NCBI GenBank assembly: GCA_964511535.1 | Contig: CAZEFW010000188.1 | Location: forward strand, 1-16,159 | From: CAZCFB01 sp964511535 | GTDB taxonomy: Bacteria > Myxococcota_A > Polyangia > GCA-2747355 > CAZCFB01 | Direction: 5' to 3' | Length of the DNA stretch: 16,159 nucleotides | In this document: piece by piece, positions 6,460-13,210 of the stretch | Position numbering within the stretch: position 1 is the first letter of the stretch | Layout: every line of letters begins with the position of its first letter | Program-made: the position numbers and the translations under genes | The notes under the pieces: model-generated | Database searches by the model: none | What the model was told of the DNA's origin: nothing | The model's input: only the letters and a program-made list of their open reading frames with translations

Positions 6460-8193
6460 TTATTTGACCTGGGGCACCTTCTTGGTCCACTGGGCGATGT
6501 GGTTGCGGCTGCCGAGGTGCTGGAACGGCAGCCAGAAGGCCGGGTAGCTCGGGTCCTTGCCGGCCTCCGCGAGGCTCACGTCGAAGGCGGTCATCCAGAT
6601 CTGGGGGATGGCGTTGGCGCTGGTCTTGGTGCTGTTGACCAGGTCGGTGCCGTAGTCGCGGATGGAGGAGAAGGAGAACCAGAACAGCTTGCGCCCCTTG
6701 TAGGAGTGGGTGAAGGGGAACCAGCGGGGCCACGAGTTGCGCAGCTTCTTGCCCTGGTTCGCCCGGGTGAGCTGCATCGGCGTGCCGCCGCTGGCGTTGA
6801 CCAGCCAGAGCTGGGCCGTGTCCTCGCTGTAGCTCCCCGCGCTGGAGCGGTTGAACAGGACCCACTTCCCATCAGGCGAGAAGGTCGGGTAGTAGTTGTT
6901 CTCCTTCTCCGCGCCCAGGACCAGCACCTTGGGGGTCCCGATCTTCGTGCCGGTGAGCGACACCGTCACGATGGTGCCCCCGTTGATGTTGGAGCCGCTG
7001 GCGGTCCACAGGGGGCGCACGAACACGATCATATCTCCAGCCGGGGAGATCTCGGGGAGGGTGGCCTTGCCCAGGGCGAGGGAGACCACGTGGGCGCCGG
7101 TGGAGCCGTCCCGGATGGACAACTTGCCCTGGGTGCTGCTGACCAGGTACTTGTTGTCCGGGGTGAACGCCTGGAAGGTCACCTTGGCGGGGTTCTTGGG
7201 CGGCAGCAGCTTGCCGGTCTCGACGTTGAGGATCCCCCCGTCGTCGAACTCGTCCGAGAAGGCGAGCCGGGTCCCGTCCGGGGATACGGCGTGGCAGCCG
7301 ACGCACTTGCCGGTGGTCGCCTTGGTGACATAGGACTCCGGCTTCGTGCTGGACTTGCTCAGGTCGTAGCGCATGATGGCGCTGGCCGGCTTGGTGATCC
7401 AGTAGTAGACGCCGCCCTTGAGCTTGGCAGGGCCGATGTGCACCTCCATCTCCTTGGAGGCGGCGCACTTGGCGGACGACGCCTTGCTCACGCCGCGCAC
7501 GGACAGCTTCATGACGCCCCCGAGGCTGGACGACGCGATGGCGTTCCAGATGGTGTCGGACAGCCGGTGCTTCTTCTTGGCGGTGTAGATCTTCATCTCC
7601 GTCAGCGCGCTCTGCAGGGTCAGCTCCCACAGATCGCTCGCCGCGTCGGTCCACATCACCGAGAAGTCAGCCAGGTTGGGCGGCATCATGGCGCCCGCCT
7701 CGGGGTAGACCACGGTGATGGGCGCGGCCCCTGTGCAGGGTGACGCGAAGCTGGACGCGGCGTCCTTGGGGGCGCCGTCCACCACGATGTTGGCGTTCAC
7801 CTTGACGGTCAGCTTGGTCTTGGCCGTCAAGGAGCCGACCACCGCCTCCACGGAGGTCAGGCCGGCCATGTTGGCGGTGGTGGTCAGGGTGGCGCCGCTG
7901 AAGCTGCCGAGGGTGCCGTCCAGCAACCGGAAGTAGGACAGGGGCGTGACGTCCTTCGGCCCGGAGGGGTACTGCCCGGTCACCTTGAAGGAGACCTGCT
8001 TCTGCTTGTTCAGGTCCTGGGTCACCACCGAGTCGGCGGGGGTGATGGAAATGGAGATGAGCCCGGGCGGGGTCTCGCTGGACCAGGAGAGGTTGTCGCG
8101 GCCGCCTCCATCCCAGTCGGTCCAGTGCTTGTCCACATTCACGCAGCTCGCCGTCAAAGCGAGGGCGAGGGCGACAGGTCCAGCTCGCGTCAT
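6460..8193 (-). CDS. Lipoprotein with TolB/PD40-like propeller and CxxCH haem motif
   Basis: A 577-residue protein has a lipoprotein signal (MTRAGPVALALALTASC, lipobox ending at Cys17), so it is probably anchored in the envelope. Residues about 44-135 look like a bacterial Ig-like domain (SISITPADSVV...YPSGPKDVTP...KLTVKV). Residues about 155-275 form a beta-rich domain. Residues about 285-480 carry propeller strands of the TolB/PD40 kind: HAVSPDGTRLAFSDE (301-315), FTPDNKYLVSS (343-353), ISPAGDMIVFVRP (382-394) and FSPDGKWVLFNRSS (438-451). Cys297-Val-Gly-Cys300-His301 sits immediately before the first propeller strand and is a c-type haem attachment motif. A further upstream ATG at 8241 is possible, but GAGGAGG just before 8193 and the signal peptide favour this start. 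The function is not known. It reads like a monohaem or haem-tethered propeller that could transfer electrons or sense at the surface. Confidence 0.8.
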   Translation of the reverse strand: MTRAGPVALALALTASCVNVDKHWTDWDGGGRDNLSWSSETPPGLISISITPADSVVTQDLNKQKQVSFKVTGQYPSGPKDVTPLSYFRLLDGTLGSFSGATLTTTANMAGLTSVEAVVGSLTAKTKLTVKVNANIVVDGAPKDAASSFASPCTGAAPITVVYPEAGAMMPPNLADFSVMWTDAASDLWELTLQSALTEMKIYTAKKKHRLSDTIWNAIASSSLGGVMKLSVRGVSKASSAKCAASKEMEVHIGPAKLKGGVYYWITKPASAIMRYDLSKSSTKPESYVTKATTGKCVGCHAVSPDGTRLAFSDEFDDGGILNVETGKLLPPKNPAKVTFQAFTPDNKYLVSSTQGKLSIRDGSTGAHVVSLALGKATLPEISPAGDMIVFVRPLWTASGSNINGGTIVTVSLTGTKIGTPKVLVLGAEKENNYYPTFSPDGKWVLFNRSSAGSYSEDTAQLWLVNASGGTPMQLTRANQGKKLRNSWPRWFPFTHSYKGRKLFWFSFSSIRDYGTDLVNSTKTSANAIPQIWMTAFDVSLAEAGKDPSYPAFWLPFQHLGSRNHIAQWTKKVPQVK

Positions 8194-8196
8194 TTT

Positions 8197-8203
8197 CCTC
8201 CTC
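8197..8203 (-). promoter_or_regulatory. Strong ribosome-binding site deciding the lipoprotein start
   Basis: GAGGAGG on the minus strand ends three bases before the ATG at 8193. The alternative in-frame ATG at 8241 has no comparable site and would place 16 His/Asp/Pro-rich residues before the signal peptide. Confidence 0.7.
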
Positions 8204-8216
8204 GGGGGGGTGTGAG

Positions 8217-8232
8217 GATCATCGTGATGATC
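8217..8232. promoter_or_regulatory. Perfect 16-bp inverted repeat, candidate operator
   Basis: GATCATC-GT-GATGATC is an inverted repeat with seven-base arms, 24 bases upstream of the lipoprotein ATG. Next to it on the minus strand is a weak promoter-like pair: GCGACA, 16 bases, then TATCAT at roughly 8242-8269. A transcription start there would place the palindrome at the beginning of the transcript, a usual position for a repressor operator or a small 5' hairpin. No binding protein can be named. Confidence 0.45.
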
Positions 8233-8273
8233 ATGGCTCAATGATAACGATAATCCAGAATTTGTCGCCTCGC

Positions 8274-8314
8274 CCGGGCCTGTTCAGGCCTGGCAGGGAT
8301 CTATTATTTGATCC
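8274..8314. promoter_or_regulatory. Two further inverted repeats in the divergent region
   Basis: GGCCTG-TT-CAGGCC (8277-8290) extends with one wobble pair to 8274-8293. It is followed at 8297-8314 by GGATC-8 bases-GATCC. Both lie between the minus-strand lipoprotein gene and the plus-strand TPR gene. A weak plus-strand promoter candidate overlaps the second: TTGATC (8308-8313), 16 bases, TAGCAT (8330-8335). Regulation of one or both genes is plausible but not shown. Confidence 0.35.
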
Positions 8315-8345
8315 TCACGGCTGATCACGTAGCATCTTGGGTCAA

Positions 8346-9296
8346 GTGCGCTCCGGTCTGACCCCATTTGCTGCTCCGTCTCCGTTGCCCCTGGTCATGT
8401 GCCTCGTGGCCCTGCTCGCCGTGCCCGCGGGCGCCCAGCCCCGTCCGGACAGGACCGCCGAGGCGCAGGCCATCTTCCACCAGGCCAGGACGCACTACCA
8501 GCAGGGCCGCCACGCCAAGGCGCTGGCGGAGCTGGAGCGCGCCTACGAGATCAAGAAGCTGACCGTGCTGCTGCGCTACATGGGCGACTGCAAGATGGAG
8601 CTGGGGCGCCACCAGGAGGCGCTGTCGAGCTACACCCAGTACCTGCGAAAGAAGCCCGACGCGCCCGACCGCGAACATGTCACCGCCCGGATGAAGGTGG
8701 CCCGGGACACGCTGCGCGCACAGCGCAAGAAGGAGTACGCGGGCAAGAAGCTGCCCGCCTCCATGCTGCCCACGGGCAAGGACGCCGAAGATCCGGTGAC
8801 GCGGCTGCGCAAAAAGAAGACCCCGGCGCTCATGGGAGAACCCGGCGCCCTGGACCTGCAGGAGGATCGAAGGCGACCGAACCCCATGATGGGGGCCGCC
8901 AAGTGGGCCACCGGCGGTCTCGGCCTGGTGGCGCTGGCGCTGGGCGTCACGTTCAACCGCCTGGCCGCCGCCAAATCAGATGACCTCGAATCGATGATCA
9001 AGGGGGCGTGCCCGCCTGGGGCGGCTCCCACCTGCGAGGGCAACGCGGAGCTCAACTGGCCCGTGGTGCGCTACAGCAAGGACCACCTGCGGCTCGAGCT
9101 CGAGATCGACCAGTACAACGAGCTCGCCGTGGCCTCCTTCATCGTGGGCGGCGCGGCGGCCGCGGCGTCTGTGACGCTGTTCGTGCTGGACTGGCTCGGC
9201 GTCGGGGCAACGCACGAAGGCGCCGCGCGAAAGGTATCCATCTCGCCTGTCTTTGACGGCCGCTCGGCGCTGCTCCACGGCGAGGTGCGGTTCTGA
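8346..9296 (+). CDS. TPR-repeat membrane protein
   Basis: A protein of about 316 residues with a signal peptide (MRSGLTPFAAPSPLPLVMCLVALLAVPAGA, cleavage near residue 30). Two tetratricopeptide-like helix pairs follow: AEAQAIFHQARTHYQQGRHAKALAELERAYE (38-68) and LRYMGDCKMELGRHQEALSSYTQYL (76-100). A basic linker (about 115-180) leads to two hydrophobic segments (about 188-207 and 259-284), between which lies a short loop with Cys222 and Cys230. This layout is common among envelope proteins of Myxococcota whose roles are mostly unknown. The start is uncertain. GTG at 8346 gives a normal Arg-containing n-region and was chosen over TTG at 8337 and ATG at 8397 (no basic n-region); none has a strong ribosome-binding site. 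Its stop overlaps the ATG of the next gene by one base, so the two are probably co-translated partners. Confidence 0.75.
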   Translation: MRSGLTPFAAPSPLPLVMCLVALLAVPAGAQPRPDRTAEAQAIFHQARTHYQQGRHAKALAELERAYEIKKLTVLLRYMGDCKMELGRHQEALSSYTQYLRKKPDAPDREHVTARMKVARDTLRAQRKKEYAGKKLPASMLPTGKDAEDPVTRLRKKKTPALMGEPGALDLQEDRRRPNPMMGAAKWATGGLGLVALALGVTFNRLAAAKSDDLESMIKGACPPGAAPTCEGNAELNWPVVRYSKDHLRLELEIDQYNELAVASFIVGGAAAAASVTLFVLDWLGVGATHEGAARKVSISPVFDGRSALLHGEVRF

Positions 9297-9919
9297 TGCG
9301 GCCGGCGCGGTCACGCTCCCTGGCGCTGCTGGCCGCCCTGGCCTGGCTGATGCCCGGCTGCGTGGAGCCTGAGCTGGGCGTTGTGCCCGTGCTGTGCCAC
9401 TTCGGCGAGCCGCGCTGTCCCGAAGGGTACGAGTGCACGCAGCACCTGATCCTGGGAGAGGTCTGCCTGAAGGTGGGCGAGCAGCTGCCCGACCTCGTCA
9501 CCGGGCCCGCGGATGCGGGCGTCGAGGCGGCGACCCCGGATCTCGACGGGGGCGCGGGAGCCGAGGCGGGGCCGGATGGGCCGAGGCCGGACGTCGGGCC
9601 GGACGGGCCCGTGCCGGATGCCGGGCCGGACGGGCCGCTGCCCGACGTCGGACCGGACGGGCCGCTGCCCGACGGGCCGAAGCCGGACGGGCCGATGCCG
9701 GACGCGCAATCAGACAGCCAGCTGTCCGACGCGGCCACCGATGGGCCAGGCGTGGAGGCCGGCCCCGACGCCGCCAGCCCGGACATGTCTGCGCCCGACC
9801 AGGGAGGGCAGCTGGACCAGGCCCAGTCTCCGGATCAGGGCTCTGCTTCGGACCAGTCGGCGGCCGCTCCGGACCAGGGGAAGCCGACGCTGGATCAAGC
9901 GGCCCCGGATACCCAGTGA
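9296..9919 (+). CDS. Lipoprotein with Gly-Pro-Asp repeat stalk
   Basis: A 207-residue lipoprotein (MRPARSRSLALLAALAWLMPGC, lipid-modified Cys22). After the anchor comes a small Cys motif, C34-x6-C41-x5-C47-x9-C57 (CHFGEPRCPEGYEC...C), probably two disulfides. Residues 65-207 are low-complexity, Asp/Pro/Gly/Ala-rich and acidic. They include GPDGP.PD repeats (about 92-137) and then DQ-rich SPDQGSASDQ-type units. Such acidic unstructured stalks are frequent in Myxococcota lipoproteins. No enzymatic motif is present. The start overlaps the TPR gene's stop (TGATG), with GAGGTG eight bases upstream. It likely acts in the envelope with the TPR protein, perhaps as a spacer or cell-surface element, which is inference. 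Confidence 0.75.
   Translation: MRPARSRSLALLAALAWLMPGCVEPELGVVPVLCHFGEPRCPEGYECTQHLILGEVCLKVGEQLPDLVTGPADAGVEAATPDLDGGAGAEAGPDGPRPDVGPDGPVPDAGPDGPLPDVGPDGPLPDGPKPDGPMPDAQSDSQLSDAATDGPGVEAGPDAASPDMSAPDQGGQLDQAQSPDQGSASDQSAAAPDQGKPTLDQAAPDTQ
9569..9706 (+). repeat. 27-bp coding tandem repeat in the lipoprotein gene
   Basis: Three 27-base units (9569-9595, 9596-9622, 9623-9649) encode GPDGPxPDx. Shorter derivatives follow at 9650-9673 (24 bases), 9674-9688 (15 bases) and 9689-9706 (18 bases). Changes fall mainly in the variable residue, so the array has decayed from exact identity but could still expand or contract without a frameshift, since all units are multiples of three. Confidence 0.85.
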
Positions 9920-9932
9920 GCGCTCGAGGTAC

Positions 9933-11105
9933 CTACTTCAGCGCCTCTTTCCTGCCCGCGTAGAAGTCCCGCTGGAAAGTCACCGGCTCCGCCGCCTCGG
10001 GGGGCAGCAAGTTTTTGCCCTCGGTGACCAGGTGGGCCACCTCCTGGCCCACGCCGATGCCGAGCATGAAGCCCTGGCCGCACATGCCCACCGCCAGGGT
10101 CAGCCCCTCCACCGCGTCCACGTTGCTGATGATCGGCACGCCGTCCGGGGTCATGGGGTAGCAGCCGCGCCACACCCGGCGCACAAGCATGTGGCGCAGG
10201 CGCGGCACCAGGCTGATCATGCGGCTGGCCAGCACGGGCAAGAACTCGCTCTGGCTCTCGCGGTCGGTGCCCACGAACAGCTCGCTCGGGGTGTAGCAGA
10301 AGATGATCTGCCCCTCGTGGTTCTGGCCGAAGTAGAAGTTGGCGGTCTTGCCCTCTGGGCCGGGGCGCATGTCCACCACCAACGGCTTGATGAAGTGCTC
10401 CAGCGGCGCGCTGATGCCCGCCTCGTGGCTGTCGGGCGTGACCGGGATGTCCAGGCCGAGCAGCGCGCCGTGATCCGAGGCGTCGGCGCCGGCGGCCAGC
10501 ACCACGCGGGGCGCGAGGTAGGTGCCCCGGTCGGTGGTCACGCCCTTGACCGCGCCGCCCTCGAGCACATAGCCGCTGACCTGCTCGCCGCAGCGCAGCT
10601 CGGCGCCCTGCTCCACGGCGTGGCGCATGAGCACCACCGGCAACAACAGCGGCGAGACCTGGCCGTCGCCCGGCGAGTAGGTGCCACCGCGGAGGCCATC
10701 GCGCTGGATGCCGGGCACCAGCGCGTCCACCTCGTCGGGGCTGATCCAGCCGTTGTCCAGGCCGTACTCACGCTGGATGCCGAACAGCCCGCGCAGGGTG
10801 TTCTCCAGCGCCTCGTCGTACACCGGGAAGCAGTAGCCGCCCGGCTTCCAGCCGACCTCGTCGCCGTGCTCCTCCTTCCAGGTGCGCACGGCGTCCAGGG
10901 TGCGGGTGCAGAGCAGGATCTTGGCCGGGTCGGAGTGGGTGGCGCGCACGCCCCCGATGGCCGCCTTGTTGTCCCCCTGCCCCACGGCGGCGCGCCGCTC
11001 GAGCACCAGCACCTTGAGCCCTTGCTTCGCCAGGTAGTAGGCGCTCGGCACGCCCACCGAGCCGCCGCCCACCACGATGACGTCGTAGGTGCCCCCGTCC
11101 GGCAT
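9933..11105 (-). CDS. DAO-family FAD-dependent amine/imino-acid dehydrogenase subunit
   Basis: A 390-residue flavoprotein of the D-amino-acid oxidase (DAO) family. The N-terminal dinucleotide fold is YDVIVVGGGSVGVPSAYYLA (7-26), with the ribose-binding acid at LVLERR (Glu37). A second FAD-contact pattern near the C-terminus is GCYPMTPDGVPIISN, then GLTLAVGMCGQGFMLGIGVGQEVAHL. The family normally has GHGF here; this copy has GQGF. There is no signal peptide, so it is cytoplasmic. It resembles the beta subunits of HcnC, D-hydroxyproline dehydrogenase and archaeal dye-linked proline dehydrogenases, and less closely sarcosine or glycine oxidases. It is the last gene of the redox operon. Its ATG overlaps the preceding stop by one base, with GAGGAGGGGAG upstream. 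It probably oxidises an amine, D-amino or imino acid and passes electrons to the fused partner upstream; the substrate is not deducible. It converges with the lipoprotein gene, with only 13 bases between their stops. Confidence 0.85.
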   Translation of the reverse strand: MPDGGTYDVIVVGGGSVGVPSAYYLAKQGLKVLVLERRAAVGQGDNKAAIGGVRATHSDPAKILLCTRTLDAVRTWKEEHGDEVGWKPGGYCFPVYDEALENTLRGLFGIQREYGLDNGWISPDEVDALVPGIQRDGLRGGTYSPGDGQVSPLLLPVVLMRHAVEQGAELRCGEQVSGYVLEGGAVKGVTTDRGTYLAPRVVLAAGADASDHGALLGLDIPVTPDSHEAGISAPLEHFIKPLVVDMRPGPEGKTANFYFGQNHEGQIIFCYTPSELFVGTDRESQSEFLPVLASRMISLVPRLRHMLVRRVWRGCYPMTPDGVPIISNVDAVEGLTLAVGMCGQGFMLGIGVGQEVAHLVTEGKNLLPPEAAEPVTFQRDFYAGRKEALK

Positions 11106-13210
11106 CAGCTCCCCTCCTCGTCGGCGTCGTCCCGCACGAAGTTGCCCAGCGGCGTCTCGGCCACCAGCGGCCGGATGGTGCCGGGCGACACCTCCCCGAT
11201 GTCCACCCCCTCCTCGCGGTAGAGGCGATGCACCAGCTCGGTGCAGGTCTTGCCGCCGCAGCCGCCCATGCTCACCCGGGCCATGGCCTTGAGCTGGTTG
11301 TGGTCCCGCACCCCGGCGCGGATCTCGGCCACGATGTCGCTCTTGCGCACCCGCTCGCAGCGACAGACGATGGGGTCGTCCTGCTCGTCCTCGGGCGCGG
11401 GCGGCGTGTCCACCTCCACCGACGGCGCGCGCAGGTTGAACCCCGCCACCAGCAGCTTCTCGCTGTCCGGCACCTGCAGCATCACCAGGTGGCGCCGGTC
11501 CTGGTCCTCCCGCTGCCGCACCGCCACCACCCGGCCCTGGCCCACAGGCGCGCCGTCCATGTCCACGGTGTCCACCTCACCCCCCAGGGGCAGGCGGTCC
11601 AGGTCGAACTCGAACGGCAGCATCAGCAGAGCCGCGTCGCCTGGCTGGTCGTAGTCGTCGAGCACCAGGTTGATGGCCAGCCCCGGGCACAGAGTGACGC
11701 ACTTGCCGCAGCCGAGGCAGTCGCCGCCGTCGTAGGCCGGCAGGCCCATGATGGAGCCCTCGATCTTGATCAGCCCCTCGGGGCACGCCTCCCGACACGG
11801 GTCGCACGGGATCTCCTGCACGCAGCGGATCACCGGGTAGACCGGGCGGTCCACCGCCGGCGCCTCGAAGGGCACCGTCTTGCCCGGGCGGCTGCGCAGG
11901 ATGGCGGCCAGGTCAGGCCACTCCTCCGGGATCTCCACCTCCACCCCCAGGTCCCGGGCGATGTGGCGCCCGGTGATGCGCCCGGAGAAGATTGCCGCGG
12001 AGGCCTCGGCGATCTCGGCGGTGTCCCCGGCGGCGTAAACCTTGAGCCCCAGCTCGTCCCCCTTGATGTACAGCTCGTCGCACGGGTTGAGGCCCACGGC
12101 GATGAGCAGGGTGTCCACCTCGAAGGTGCGCTCGGTGCCGGGCACAGGCGTGAAGCCCTCGTCGATGGCCGCGATGGTCACCGACCGCAGCTGCTCGCCG
12201 CCCTCGTCGGCGGTGGCCCGCACCACCGTGTGGCGGGTCCAGATCGGCACGCCCAGGCGCCGCAGCTTGTCAGCGTGCACCTTGTAGCCGCCCACCTCGG
12301 GCATCGCCTCCACCAGGCCCACCACGTCGATGTCGGCCTGCAGCGCGTGGTACGCCCCGATGAGCCCCACGTTGCCGCCGCCCAGCACGAACAGCCGGTC
12401 CGACGCCCGCACCAGGTCGCGGTTGACCAGCGTCTGGAACGCCCCCGCGCCGTACACCCCGGGCAGATCGCAGCCGGGGAAGGTGAGGCTCTTTTCGCGC
12501 GCGCCCAGGGTCACCAGCAGCGCGTCGGCCTGCACCAGGCGGTAGCCGTAGGGGCCCGCCACGCCCACCTTGCCGTCGGAGAACACCCCCACCGCCGAGC
12601 TGTCGAGCCACGCCTCCACCGTGGGCAGGCGCGCCAGCTCGTCCGACAGGATGCGGGCGATGTCCACGCCCCGCGTGCCGGCCCAGCATTCGGCCACCGA
12701 GCCGAAGAAGGGGTGGGTCTGCAGGGTCAGCTTGCCCCCCAGCTCCGGCTTGTCGTCCACCACGAGCACGCTCATGCCCAGGCGGCCCAGCTCCATGGCC
12801 GCGCACAGCCCGGCGGGGCCGCCGCCCAGCACCAGCACCTGCACCCGCCGCTCGCCAGGCCGCGTACCGGGCAGCACCTGGTCATCGGCGGGCAGCGCGG
12901 GCCGACCGTCGGCCGAGCGCACCTGCATCCCCTCGACCACCTTCGTCATGCATGACTTGAGCGGGCGCCCGTCCACCAGCACGGTGCACTGGGAGCACTG
13001 GCCGTTTACGCAGAAGATCCCCTGGGCGCCGCCGTCATGGTGGTGGTGGCCGAAGGTGCTGATCCCGGCCGCGTAGAGGGCCGAGCTTATCACCTCGCCG
13101 GGCCGGGCCAGCATGTCGGCGCCGTTGAAGGTGAACGGCACCGTGGGCTCCGGCAGCGGGGCCACGATGGGGTGGCGCCGGATGCGGCGCTCTGTGGACT
13201 CATTGCTCAT
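11105..13210 (-). CDS. Fused ferredoxin / FAD-NAD oxidoreductase / polyferredoxin / BFD-like protein
   Basis: A 701-residue cytoplasmic electron-transfer protein built from modules. A [2Fe-2S] ferredoxin domain spans about 22-98 with C67, C72, C75 and C87. A two-dinucleotide flavin oxidoreductase follows: FAD site VLVLGGGPAGLCAA (125-138), second site LFVLGGGNVGLIGAY (273-287), and VYAAGDTAEI (391-400). Next are two ferredoxin-type clusters, C463-x5-C469-x2-C472-x3-C476 and C498-x2-C501-x2-C504-x3-C508. The C-terminal BFD-like [2Fe-2S] domain has C616-x-C618-x32-C651-x4-C656. HcnA/HcnB and the alpha/gamma subunits of hydroxyproline or proline dehydrogenases carry the same modules on separate chains; here they are one polypeptide plus an extra 8-Cys ferredoxin insert. 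A natural HHHH at 55-58 precedes the first cluster. The start overlaps the previous stop by ATGA, with GAGGTG upstream. It probably takes electrons from the DAO subunit encoded next and relays them to the upstream iron-sulfur protein or NAD. Confidence 0.87.
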   Translation of the reverse strand: MSNESTERRIRRHPIVAPLPEPTVPFTFNGADMLARPGEVISSALYAAGISTFGHHHHDGGAQGIFCVNGQCSQCTVLVDGRPLKSCMTKVVEGMQVRSADGRPALPADDQVLPGTRPGERRVQVLVLGGGPAGLCAAMELGRLGMSVLVVDDKPELGGKLTLQTHPFFGSVAECWAGTRGVDIARILSDELARLPTVEAWLDSSAVGVFSDGKVGVAGPYGYRLVQADALLVTLGAREKSLTFPGCDLPGVYGAGAFQTLVNRDLVRASDRLFVLGGGNVGLIGAYHALQADIDVVGLVEAMPEVGGYKVHADKLRRLGVPIWTRHTVVRATADEGGEQLRSVTIAAIDEGFTPVPGTERTFEVDTLLIAVGLNPCDELYIKGDELGLKVYAAGDTAEIAEASAAIFSGRITGRHIARDLGVEVEIPEEWPDLAAILRSRPGKTVPFEAPAVDRPVYPVIRCVQEIPCDPCREACPEGLIKIEGSIMGLPAYDGGDCLGCGKCVTLCPGLAINLVLDDYDQPGDAALLMLPFEFDLDRLPLGGEVDTVDMDGAPVGQGRVVAVRQREDQDRRHLVMLQVPDSEKLLVAGFNLRAPSVEVDTPPAPEDEQDDPIVCRCERVRKSDIVAEIRAGVRDHNQLKAMARVSMGGCGGKTCTELVHRLYREEGVDIGEVSPGTIRPLVAETPLGNFVRDDADEEGS

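Noticed and set aside
9569..9706. CRISPR-like or collagen interpretation of the repeats
   Set aside because: Units are contiguous and coding with no spacers, and the Gly spacing is not a regular every-third-residue pattern.
11228..12955. Plus-strand open frame of 575 codons
   Set aside because: Shadow of the fused oxidoreductase; His/Gln/Val-rich, no recognisable motif, while the minus frame shows cofactor motifs throughout.
13028..13054. His-rich run read as a possible engineered tag or metal site
   Set aside because: HHHH (residues 55-58) lies inside the ferredoxin domain where related proteins also have His-rich loops; it is natural and too short for a claim.
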